Positions 1 to 5,841 of a DNA stretch of 7,632 nt are shown in pieces. The position numbers and the translations under genes are program-made. The notes under the pieces are model-generated. The model made no database searches. It had not been told where the DNA came from and was given only the letters and a program-made list of their open reading frames with translations. The stretch is from assembly GCA_011065235.1 (NCBI GenBank), contig JAAKFB010000079.1, positions 1 through 7,632 on the forward strand, written 5' to 3'. Each line of letters starts with the position of its first letter. Within the stretch, counting starts at the first letter, position 1. Source of the stretch: Chlamydiota bacterium (lineage in GTDB: Bacteria; Chlamydiota; Chlamydiia; Chlamydiales; Rhabdochlamydiaceae).

Positions 1-45
1 TTATTTAAACAGGAAGGGGTTAAAAACCCCTTCCTGTTTAAATAA
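1..45. repeat. Perfect 45-bp palindrome (21-bp arms, 3-nt loop), possible terminator
   Basis: Positions 1-21 are exactly reverse-complementary to 25-45, with AAA at 22-24. The centre of the stem is GC-rich (AGGAAGGGG against CCCCTTCCT) and the outer ends are AT-rich (TTATTTAAA). It lies about 120 bp downstream of the minus-strand porin stop, so a strong RNA hairpin here could terminate or protect that transcript, or one arriving from the other side. No clean T-tract is visible inside the window, and the palindrome starts at base 1, so it may extend further. The perfect symmetry is seen directly; the terminator role is inference. Confidence 0.75.
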
Positions 46-52
46 ATCGCTA

Positions 53-71
53 GTTCGACCATCGGTCGAAC
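53..71. repeat. 8-bp perfect inverted repeat (hairpin)
   Basis: GTTCGACC at 53-60 and GGTCGAAC at 64-71 are perfectly complementary around an ATC loop. The hairpin sits 7 bp from the 45-bp palindrome, and a third small dyad (GAGGC 90-94 / GCCTC 100-104) lies beyond it. Together these make the 3' flank of porin A unusually hairpin-rich. They may act as a composite transcript end; no protein-binding role can be shown. Confidence 0.55.
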
Positions 72-123
72 GCCCCAGGGCAAATAGACGAGGCAAGCAG
101 CCTCAAAAAGTTGCAAAGTCGAG

Positions 124-139
124 CTTAGGCAAACCCAAG
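124..139 (-). terminator. Decayed terminator stem downstream of porin A
   Basis: CTTAGG (124-129) can pair with CCCAAG (134-139) across a 4-nt loop, with one G-U wobble when read as minus-strand RNA. The strip AACCCAAGTCCATT is shared with the functional-looking terminator downstream of the paralogous porin B, so the two are homologous. This copy lacks an adjacent T-tract: the nearest run of five T on the minus strand is 14 nt further on (105-109). The outer stem pairs have also been lost. It is probably a weak or dead terminator. Confidence 0.45.
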
Positions 140-166
140 TCCATTTAACAGTCTATGAATAGTCTC

Positions 167-1321
167 TTAGAAGTCGAATCTGAAAGTCAGAGTCCACCCT
201 TGAGTGTCTAGATCTCCCCGACGTTGGTGGAAGTTGTTGGAAAGTTCAGCTTGTGATTCATCTTCATTCTTAACCACTCTCCACATCTGATTTTGATTTA
301 AGAATAGATGCTGTTCCCATCCAAAACGGATCATGATTCCATATTGGCATTTGCAGAAAAGAGATGCATATTGCACACCAAGTGTTAGATCTGTCGCCAG
401 TCTTGAAACGCGGAAGCCATCATCGGCCTCTAGAATTTTTCGCTTCGTGAAAGGAGCGACAGCTTGTCTATTCTGTTCATCATGGTCAAAGTGGAAACGT
501 CCATAGATCTGAGAAAGAGCAAAGCTGCCATAAACAGCCCATCCACATCCGAAATTCCAAGTCGATTCCAAACCAGCGCGGATTCCCACACCTTTGAAAT
601 CATTGTCGAGATCAACAGTGTTACTTAAATGGGGAGTTTCATCTGACCAAGTTCCCCCTTTATGTTGGATTTCGAAACTTTGGCGAAGAGCCGCGTAACG
701 AATTCCAATGTGAGTGCGCAATGAGACTCTTTTGCTGGTCCAAAATTCTCGACCGAGCTCAAAGTCAACGAGGTCGAGTTTAAGATTCCAGCAAGTTTGA
801 ATATCGGATGCAAAAGTTTGGTCAGCGCTAGAAGTGGTATAATTTGACCAGAGAGTCAATAGAGTTCTATTGTCATCTTCTTCTGCTTCATCATGAGATG
901 AGGCTTTTCCATTATAGCGTGTCCATAGGACGCCGATATCCCATCCATCGCAAGTCGTATTGTAACCAATGCCGAACTTAAAACCGAAATTCCAATCGAA
1001 ATCGGGATTTTTATAGTGTGCATTGATGAGGAAGTTTCTTTCATCGATTTCAGTGGGAATGACTTCCGTTTCAACGGCATACTCCATTCCATCTTGGTGG
1101 ACATTCCAATAGAATCCCGCAATGGTTATTTTCCAATCTCCATTGCATGTGATGGGATTGACAGGGGCATTGACCCCATAATTTTCAGGGCCCATGCAAT
1201 AGGTTCTGCAGCAATCATCTGGATAACAGGTTGCGGGCGATGCAGGCTCGCAATTATCTTTAGTAGCACCAATTAGAGTTGCACTACTAAGCGCAAGTGA
1301 GAAAAATACAGGGTATTTCAT
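167..1321 (-). CDS. MOMP-like outer-membrane porin, paralog A
   Basis: A 384-residue exported beta-barrel protein of the chlamydial MOMP-like / Legionella-type (Lpg1974-like) pore-forming family, expected in the outer membrane. An N-terminal signal peptide (hydrophobic residues 4-18) probably ends near Ala19. The mature protein begins with a cysteine cluster (C24, C32, C37, C38, C42, C59) and has further cysteines at 124, 177, 259, 323 and 325, suiting disulfide cross-linking of the chlamydial envelope. The family-typical 'YWNVHQDGMEYAVET' strip follows at about 71-85, then alternating polar/hydrophobic strands, and the chain ends in FRFDF, a C-terminal Phe typical of barrel insertion. The ATG has a good GGAGG five bases upstream. 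It lies 104 bp downstream of paralog B, with more than four in five mature residues identical. Divergence concentrates near residues 161-168 and 352-363, probably exposed loops. Porin identity is firm; substrate is unknown. Confidence 0.9.
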   Translation of the reverse strand: MKYPVFFSLALSSATLIGATKDNCEPASPATCYPDDCCRTYCMGPENYGVNAPVNPITCNGDWKITIAGFYWNVHQDGMEYAVETEVIPTEIDERNFLINAHYKNPDFDWNFGFKFGIGYNTTCDGWDIGVLWTRYNGKASSHDEAEEDDNRTLLTLWSNYTTSSADQTFASDIQTCWNLKLDLVDFELGREFWTSKRVSLRTHIGIRYAALRQSFEIQHKGGTWSDETPHLSNTVDLDNDFKGVGIRAGLESTWNFGCGWAVYGSFALSQIYGRFHFDHDEQNRQAVAPFTKRKILEADDGFRVSRLATDLTLGVQYASLFCKCQYGIMIRFGWEQHLFLNQNQMWRVVKNEDESQAELSNNFHQRRGDLDTQGWTLTFRFDF

Positions 1322-1372
1322 AAAAACCTCCGTTTTTCTTCACAATATATATTTTTTATTTAAACGCAAAAA
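1322..1372 (-). promoter_or_regulatory. Ribosome binding site and candidate promoter of porin A
   Basis: GGAGG (complement of 1327-1331) lies five bases before the ATG and is a strong Shine-Dalgarno. Upstream, TATATT at 1349-1344 matches five of six bases of a sigma-70-type -10 box, preceded by an extremely AT-rich spacer; no convincing -35 is present, only the T-rich end of the preceding terminator. Because a terminator separates the two porin genes, porin A probably has its own start here. The ribosome site is solid; the promoter is tentative. Confidence 0.4.
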
Positions 1373-1403
1373 AAAAATGGACCTGGGCGAACCCAAGTCC
1401 ATT
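1368..1403 (-). terminator. Intrinsic terminator of porin B
   Basis: Read on the minus strand, a 12-bp stem (1403-1392 with 1387-1376) closes a TTCG tetraloop and is followed by ten consecutive T (1377-1368). One pair is a G-U wobble on minus-strand RNA but an A-C mismatch on the plus strand, which fits use on the minus strand. It starts 22 bp after the porin B stop codon and is a textbook rho-independent terminator. Confidence 0.9.
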
Positions 1404-1425
1404 ATAACGATCTTTGAACAAGACC

Positions 1426-2601
1426 TTAGAAGTCGAATCTGAAAGTCAGAGTCCACCCTTGAGTGTCTAAATCTCCACGACGTTGATGGAAGCTGTTTGT
1501 TAGAGGAGAGGTATCATCAGTATCCTTAACCACTCTCCACATCTGGTTTTGATCTAAGAACAAATGTTGTTCCCATCCAAAACGGATCATGATTCCATAT
1601 TGGCATTGGCAGAAAAGAGCTGCATACTGGACACCCAGAGAAAGGTCTGTCGCAAGTCTTGATACGCGGAACCCATCATCGGCCTCTAGAATTTTTAGCT
1701 TCGTGAAAGGAGCAACAGCTAGTCTATTCTGTTCATCGTGATCGAAGTGGAAACGGCCATAGAGAATCGAAAGGGCAAAGTTTCCATAGATAGCCCATCC
1801 ACATCCGAAGTTCCAAGTCGAATCCAATCCAAAGCGAATTCCCGTACCTTTGAAATCATTGTCGAGATCAACAGTGTTATTCAAATGAGGAGTTTCTTCT
1901 GACCAAGTTCCCCCTTTATGTTGAATTTCGAAGCTTTGGCGAAGAGCCGCGTAACGAATTCCAATATGAGGACGAAATGACACTCTTTTACTGTTCCAAA
2001 ACTCACGTCCGAGCTCAATATCGACGAGATCGAGTTTGAGATTCCAACAAGTTTGAATATCAGATGCAAAAGTAGGTTCATTTCCATCTATAGAAAAATT
2101 TGACCATAGAGTCAAAAGAGTTCTATTATCATCTTCTTCTGCTTCGTCATGAGATGAAGCTTTTCCATTATAGTTTGTCCAAACGACGCCAATATCCCAT
2201 CCGTCACAAGTCGTGTTGTAACCAATACCAAATTTAAATCCGTAGTTCCAATCGAAATCGGGATTTTTATAATTGGCATTGATGAGGGAATTTCTTTCTG
2301 ATTGTGATGTTGGAATGACCTCTGTTTCGACGGCATATTCCATTCCATCCTGGTGAGCATTCCAGTAGAGACCTGCAATTGTGACGACCCAGTCACCATT
2401 GCACGTTCTTGGGCGCACAGCCGCATTGACCCCGTAGTTATCAGGTCCCATGCAGTAAGTTCTGCAGCAATCATCAGGATAGCAAGCTGCGGGCGGGGTA
2501 GGCTCGCAATTTTTTTGACCTCTGGCTGCAGAAAGCATAGTGCTCACAGCAATGAGGGGCAATGCCACCGCAGTCAGGGTTTTGTTAATGTTCCAGTTCA
2601 T
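1426..2601 (-). CDS. MOMP-like outer-membrane porin, paralog B
   Basis: A 391-residue outer-membrane porin, close paralog of the gene at 167-1321 and of the same chlamydial MOMP-like / Lpg1974-like family. The signal peptide (hydrophobic core about 9-24) differs almost completely from paralog A and probably ends near Ala26. The mature N-terminus carries the same cysteine cluster (C32, C40, C45, C46, C50, C67), and the later cysteines are also conserved, implying shared disulfide architecture. The C-terminus is the identical FRFDF barrel-closing motif. Substitutions scatter lightly through the barrel and cluster in two short stretches (SIDGNEP and DTDDTSPLTNS), which are candidate surface loops. 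The ATG is preceded by GGGAG at a suitable spacing. It has its own AT-rich upstream region and a strong terminator, so it may be expressed independently of paralog A. Family is confident; specific permeability is not known. Confidence 0.9.
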   Translation of the reverse strand: MNWNINKTLTAVALPLIAVSTMLSAARGQKNCEPTPPAACYPDDCCRTYCMGPDNYGVNAAVRPRTCNGDWVVTIAGLYWNAHQDGMEYAVETEVIPTSQSERNSLINANYKNPDFDWNYGFKFGIGYNTTCDGWDIGVVWTNYNGKASSHDEAEEDDNRTLLTLWSNFSIDGNEPTFASDIQTCWNLKLDLVDIELGREFWNSKRVSFRPHIGIRYAALRQSFEIQHKGGTWSEETPHLNNTVDLDNDFKGTGIRFGLDSTWNFGCGWAIYGNFALSILYGRFHFDHDEQNRLAVAPFTKLKILEADDGFRVSRLATDLSLGVQYAALFCQCQYGIMIRFGWEQHLFLDQNQMWRVVKDTDDTSPLTNSFHQRRGDLDTQGWTLTFRFDF

Positions 2602-2640
2602 ACATTTCTCCCTTAAGGTTGATCAACCAAGTTTCCTTGG
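2602..2640 (-). promoter_or_regulatory. Leader of porin B with two adjacent dyads and ribosome site
   Basis: GGGAG just upstream of the ATG is the ribosome binding site. Directly beyond it are a perfect 12-bp palindrome GGTTGATCAACC (2617-2628) and an overlapping hairpin CCAAG-TTTC-CTTGG (2627-2640). Porin A lacks both. Their position in the probable 5' untranslated region would allow mRNA-structure control or a protein operator; this role is inference. Confidence 0.4.
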
Positions 2641-2691
2641 GTAGTAATTGAGAGCAGAGGGTTGGCACCACTCCATTAAAAAAAAGCTCTC

Positions 2692-2739
2692 CATATAATT
2701 TTTAATTTAAAAGTAATTACAATTAATTACAATTAATTA
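2692..2739 (-). promoter_or_regulatory. AT-rich upstream region with 10-bp tandem repeats, candidate promoter of porin B
   Basis: TAATTACAAT repeats exactly at 2714-2723 and 2724-2733, followed by a partial TAATTA (2734-2739). On the minus strand each full copy contains TTGTAA (2722-2717 and 2732-2727), a 4/6 match to a -35 box. TATATG (2697-2692), a 4/6 match to a -10 box, lies 19 bp beyond the nearer copy, which is long spacing. The repeats could serve as an UP-like or regulator-binding element. The tandem repeat is seen directly; promoter function is tentative. Confidence 0.35.
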
Positions 2740-2777
2740 TTTAAATTTATCGTTTTTAGTTACCGTTAATTACGACT

Positions 2778-3482
2778 TTATTCAAATAAAAAACGTCTGA
2801 TAATGAACTTTGTGGAAGAAAGTTGGTGAAGACGATCGTGAAGATCAGAGAGAATGACTCCTTGGCCATAAAGACTTTCTATTGTTGTGGTTGGAGTCAG
2901 CACGATCACGACATGGCCGGGCCAAACGAGAATGTCAAGCGGCTTTACATGATCAAAATGGGGAACTTTTTTCCCATAGATTAGAAGTTCTGAAGTATTG
3001 CGCGGAATAAATCCATTTGTGGCCTCATAAAGTAGTCCTGAGCAGTCCAAACCCGATAAAGTTTGGATGATTTTGTGTTGAGGCTTAAGATTTGATCCGT
3101 AGAACTGATGGATTTCGGGAATTCCCCTACCCCAATTCCCTCCCCAGATATAGGGGAGTCCCAAGGCATTTTTGAGACGAGAGAGAATAGTTTCGCTGGA
3201 AGGAAGGATTTTAGGACGGTTGGGAGTATTCTCGTTCGTTTCAGAGACAAAACGGGCATCTATATAGAGAGGCCCATGGAGATAATCTTGAGTTTTCACC
3301 TCAAAGATATGAGCGCTCATTTGGCGCACGAACTCAAATTTTGTCCCTTGTAAAGCCACCATCTCGATGGGGCGCAAAAGCCCCTCTTTATCCAAAGGGA
3401 GAGGATGAGTACCAAAAACCCCTTGAAAATCAGGGGTATTGAGCACAGGAGTGGGTTTGTCAGCAATAAAGAAGCGAGGCAT
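2778..3482 (-). CDS. NlpC/P60-family peptidoglycan endopeptidase
   Basis: A 234-residue cysteine peptidase of the NlpC/P60 (C40) family, expected to cut within peptidoglycan stem peptides. The C-terminal half has the hallmark order: YIWGG (111-115), catalytic-cysteine motif LDCSG with Cys147, and PLDILVWPGHVVIVL with probable catalytic His190. Residues about 25-85 look like an SH3-type targeting domain. Between YIWGG and the cysteine lies a longer insert (about 116-144, NWGRGIPEIHQFYG...) than in minimal NlpC proteins, as I recall for chlamydial members. No N-terminal signal peptide or lipobox is visible, so it may act in the cytoplasm or use another export route. It is divergent from the OppA gene with 30 bp between starts, suggesting linked peptidoglycan turnover. 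Both putative catalytic residues are present, so it is probably active. Exact bond specificity cannot be read from the sequence. Confidence 0.88.
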   Translation of the reverse strand: MPRFFIADKPTPVLNTPDFQGVFGTHPLPLDKEGLLRPIEMVALQGTKFEFVRQMSAHIFEVKTQDYLHGPLYIDARFVSETNENTPNRPKILPSSETILSRLKNALGLPYIWGGNWGRGIPEIHQFYGSNLKPQHKIIQTLSGLDCSGLLYEATNGFIPRNTSELLIYGKKVPHFDHVKPLDILVWPGHVVIVLTPTTTIESLYGQGVILSDLHDRLHQLSSTKFIIRRFLFE

Positions 3483-3512
3483 AATGCATTTTATCTTATC
3501 TGGGAGGCGCTT
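3483..3512 (+). promoter_or_regulatory. 30-bp divergent spacer with oppA ribosome site
   Basis: GGGAGG at 3502-3507 sits five bases before the GTG at 3513 and supports that start. The spacer is too short to hold two full divergent promoters, so the promoters of the NlpC/P60 gene and oppA must overlap each other or lie within the opposing coding sequences. No strong ribosome site is visible for the NlpC/P60 gene. Confidence 0.6.
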
Positions 3513-5087
3513 GTGTTGAAAGGCAAAATTATAATTGGGATCCTTTTTTTAGCATTGGCACTTTTCGGATGTCATTCCTCATCAAAGAATGAAGCCAAAA
3601 TTGTCAGAATCAACCTGGGAGATGAACCCCACACTCTTGATCCACGACAAGCTCGAGATCCCCATGCTCAAATGGTCGTACGGATGTTTTTTGAAGGATT
3701 AACCCGAATAGGGGCCAATGATCGCCCTGAGATGGCCATTGCCCGCGATTTCGAGGTTTCAGAAGATCTCAAAACCTATGTTTTTCACTTGCAAGAAGCC
3801 AAATGGTCGAATGGAGATCCTGTCCGCGCTTCCGATTTTGTCTATGCCTGGCAAAAAACGTTGAGTCCGGATTTTTGTTCATCTAATGCCTATCAGCTCT
3901 TCATTCTAAAAAATGGAAAAGCAATCAAAGAAGGACAACTTCCTGCAGATGAACTTGGAGCAGTCGCTTTGGATGAAAAAACATTAAAAGTAGAGCTTTC
4001 TCGTCCGATTCCATATTTTTTGGAGCTTGTAGCTCTTCCCTTCTTTTTTCCAGTTAACCAACAAATCGAGGAAAAAGAGCCTAAGTGGGCAGAAAAGAAA
4101 GAGACCTATGTCGGAAATGGTCCTTTCTCGCTAGAAAAGTGGAGGCACCATGATTGTATTCTCGCAAAGAAAAATCCCCATTATTGGAATGCAAATGAAG
4201 TCGAGATCGACGGAGTAGAGATGATCATGGTCGATGGAAATACGGAAATGGGGCTTTTTGAGAAAAAAGAACTCCATTGGGCAGGGTCGCCCCTTTCGAG
4301 TATTCCAGTCGATGCGATTTCTCAGTTAAAGAAGGAGGAGAAATTAATTGTAAAGCCAAGAGCAGAGACCGCATTTTTACGCTTAAACATCAAAACTTTT
4401 CCTCTCGATCAACCTAAATTGCGCAAAGCGCTTGCCCTTAGCATTAATCGAAATGCCATTGTTGAGCATGTTCTACAGGGAGGCCAACTATGTGCAGTGG
4501 GCATCTTGCCCCCTTCTATGAAGTTAAAAGAAGAAGGCTACTTTGAAGATGGGGCAAAAGAGAGAGCAAAAGAGCTATTCGAAGAAGTCCTGAATGAATG
4601 TGAAGGAAAATTACCTTCCCTGACATTGACATATATCAACTCACAAAGATCACATCTCATCGCTCAAGCCATCCAGCAGCAGTGGTTTGAGGCACTTGGT
4701 GTTCGTATTGGCCTAGAAGCTGTGGAGCGAAAAGTCTATTTCGATCGGATTTCCCGTCTAGATTACGATTTAGCTTTTTGTTCTTGGGGAGCCGATTTCC
4801 ATGATCCAGTCGATTTTTTACAAGTGTTTCAATATCAGAGCCAAAACAACCCTTGGGAAAATTCTGCTTATGTCGAAACCCTCAATGATTCCTTTTCAGT
4901 TGCAAATTCTGACGAAAGAAGAGTGCTTTTGGCTAAATGTGAACAAATTCTAATGGATGCGATGCCTATTATTCCGATTTTTCATTATTCTGCCCTCTAC
5001 ATGAAAGATGAAAAACTCGAAAATGTTGTCCTCTCTTCTCTGGGGAATCTAGACTTTAAATGGGCAAGATTAGAGAATCCGGATTAA
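3513..5087 (+). CDS. oppA: Oligopeptide ABC transporter substrate-binding lipoprotein (OppA family)
   Basis: Family 5 extracellular solute-binding protein that would capture peptides for an Opp-type ABC importer. With a GTG start at 3513 it has 524 residues, beginning with a lipoprotein signal: basic MLKGK, hydrophobic core, and lipobox LFGC with acylated Cys20. The mature part opens with GDEPHTLDP (about 36-44), followed by the family block AKWSNGDPVRASDFVYAWQ (96-114), and runs to normal OppA length. The open frame extends upstream to an ATG at 3405, but that stretch overlaps the NlpC/P60 gene and would bury the lipobox; GGGAGG before the GTG supports the shorter start. TTG at 3516 is an alternative. 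The permease and ATPase genes are absent, so it must work with a transporter encoded elsewhere, as with the multiple orphan OppA copies of chlamydiae. Some chlamydial OppA proteins take up peptidoglycan-derived peptides; ligand preference here is unknown. Confidence 0.92.
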   Translation: MLKGKIIIGILFLALALFGCHSSSKNEAKIVRINLGDEPHTLDPRQARDPHAQMVVRMFFEGLTRIGANDRPEMAIARDFEVSEDLKTYVFHLQEAKWSNGDPVRASDFVYAWQKTLSPDFCSSNAYQLFILKNGKAIKEGQLPADELGAVALDEKTLKVELSRPIPYFLELVALPFFFPVNQQIEEKEPKWAEKKETYVGNGPFSLEKWRHHDCILAKKNPHYWNANEVEIDGVEMIMVDGNTEMGLFEKKELHWAGSPLSSIPVDAISQLKKEEKLIVKPRAETAFLRLNIKTFPLDQPKLRKALALSINRNAIVEHVLQGGQLCAVGILPPSMKLKEEGYFEDGAKERAKELFEEVLNECEGKLPSLTLTYINSQRSHLIAQAIQQQWFEALGVRIGLEAVERKVYFDRISRLDYDLAFCSWGADFHDPVDFLQVFQYQSQNNPWENSAYVETLNDSFSVANSDERRVLLAKCEQILMDAMPIIPIFHYSALYMKDEKLENVVLSSLGNLDFKWARLENPD

Positions 5088-5518
5088 TGAAGAAGGTCAT
5101 TTTATTTCTCGTCTGCTGCACGGGACTCTTTGCAGGGAGTATTCGGCTCTATAATGATAGTCCGTATAAATTGCGGGCTGTGATTCGAGGGGCTGATGGA
5201 ACCTACTTGGGGGAAATGGTCATACTTCCAGAGCATTTCAACACCTGGTCTGATTTTTACTCTTCATTTGGTCCAGGGGGACAGCAATACACAGAAAGCC
5301 CCAATCGGACTCTGACCCCTTATACCGTCTATTGGTATTGTCTCGATGGAGACGCATATGGGATCGTGACGAATGTAGCGACAGGTTCTGCCGTCCTTGC
5401 TGAGAGTGCAGAAGGTCTCAAAATGTGTAAACCTTCTAAAAAAAAGGGCAAATCTCCTTATGGTCCTCATGAGGATGATGAGCAACTCCATCAACAGAAC
5501 GAAGCTAAGGCCCCGTAA
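5087..5518 (+). CDS. Small exported protein of unknown function, coupled to oppA
   Basis: I do not recognise the family. The ATG at 5087 shares its A with the oppA TAA stop (TAATG), so translation is probably coupled; an in-frame ATG at 5060 lies inside oppA and would mask the signal peptide. The 143-residue product begins MKKVILFLVCCTGLFAG, a signal peptide with probable cleavage near residue 16; there is no valid lipobox because Gly, Ala or Ser does not precede either cysteine. A compact domain (about 17-105) is rich in Tyr, Trp and Gly (RLYNDSPYKLRAVIRG, TPYTVYWYCLDGDAYG), suggesting a small beta-rich periplasmic or surface domain. Residues 106-143 are a charged, low-complexity tail (PSKKKGKSPYG, HEDDEQLHQQ). 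The last codons (Ala-Pro-stop) lie inside the inverted-repeat element at 5510-5671, so the C-terminus appears altered by it. Co-expression with OppA suggests an accessory envelope role, which is inference. Confidence 0.75.
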   Translation: MKKVILFLVCCTGLFAGSIRLYNDSPYKLRAVIRGADGTYLGEMVILPEHFNTWSDFYSSFGPGGQQYTESPNRTLTPYTVYWYCLDGDAYGIVTNVATGSAVLAESAEGLKMCKPSKKKGKSPYGPHEDDEQLHQQNEAKAP

Positions 5519-5671
5519 AGAAATAACTTGGACAATCCTCGAGGGAAAAATCGATTCATCTCCCGATGATTTTCCCTTGTAGATATTGCAGGAATATCTA
5601 CTGCGGAAAAATCCTCAAGATCTGAACCGCTTTCCTGCTCGAGGATTGCCCAAGTTATTTCTTTACGGGCC
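5510..5671. mobile_element. MITE-like 162-bp element with 34-bp terminal inverted repeats and CTAAG duplication
   Basis: The left arm 5510-5543 and right arm 5638-5671 are inverted repeats with two mismatches (5511/5670 and 5532/5649). CTAAG occurs directly on both sides (5505-5509 and 5672-5676), as expected of a target-site duplication. The 94-bp interior carries a perfect hairpin, GTAGATATT / AATATCTAC (5579-5587 / 5593-5601, loop GCAGG), and a bulged one, GGGAAAAATC / GATTTTCCC (5543-5552 / 5568-5576). No coding capacity is evident, so any movement would need a transposase supplied elsewhere. The alternative is a bidirectional terminator or structured RNA between convergent genes; CTAAG is nearly self-complementary, so it could simply extend the arms. 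Structure is seen directly; mobility is inference. Confidence 0.55.
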
Positions 5672-5679
5672 CTAAGAAA

Positions 5680-5837
5680 CCTTCTCTGAATTCATTCCAC
5701 CCCCAATAAGAGCCATCTTTTTCTCTATGAGAAACTCTTCAAGCTCCACAAACTCAATTTGAGTTTGCTCCGCTTTCCAGAGCATTCTCCTAGAAAAAAA
5801 TCTTGGCTCTTGGCGATGAGAAGCAATTCAGAGAAGG
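5680..5837. repeat. 158-bp imperfect dyad between convergent genes
   Basis: The outer arms CCTTCTCTGAATT (5680-5692) and AATTCAGAGAAGG (5825-5837) are perfectly complementary. Moving inward, AAGAGCCA pairs with TGGCTCTT, then a T-rich arm with an A-rich one, and the centre is the near-palindrome AAACTCAATTTGAGTTT. Mismatched stretches separate these blocks. It ends 4 bp before the stop of the cyclo-ligase gene, so it can form a long hairpin at the 3' end of that mRNA and of the opposing oppA transcript. It may be a bidirectional terminator or an older decayed inverted-repeat element. With the element before it, it accounts for nearly all of the 323-bp gap 5519-5841; no additional gene or RNA is seen there. 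Confidence 0.6.
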
Positions 5838-5841
5838 CCTC

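Noticed and set aside
1016..1276. Plus-strand open frame opposite porin A
   Set aside because: Its codons mirror the conserved porin sequence and the product has no recognisable features; it is an antisense shadow, as is 2353-2616 opposite porin B.
2714..2739. Short CRISPR-like array
   Set aside because: The 10-bp units are directly adjacent without spacers and purely AT-rich; this is a simple tandem repeat.
3405..3512. Upstream ATG extension of oppA (36 extra residues)
   Set aside because: It overlaps the NlpC/P60 gene antisense, would place the lipoprotein signal internally, and a good ribosome site precedes the GTG at 3513.
5060..5086. Upstream ATG for the small exported protein
   Set aside because: It lies inside oppA and would put nine residues before the signal peptide; the ATG at 5087 overlaps the oppA stop in a typical coupled arrangement.
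5397..5582. Small plus-strand ORF entering the inverted-repeat element, as a possible element-encoded protein
   Set aside because: Most of it is a shadow frame of the exported gene and it stops within the element core; it has no start context or recognisable domain.
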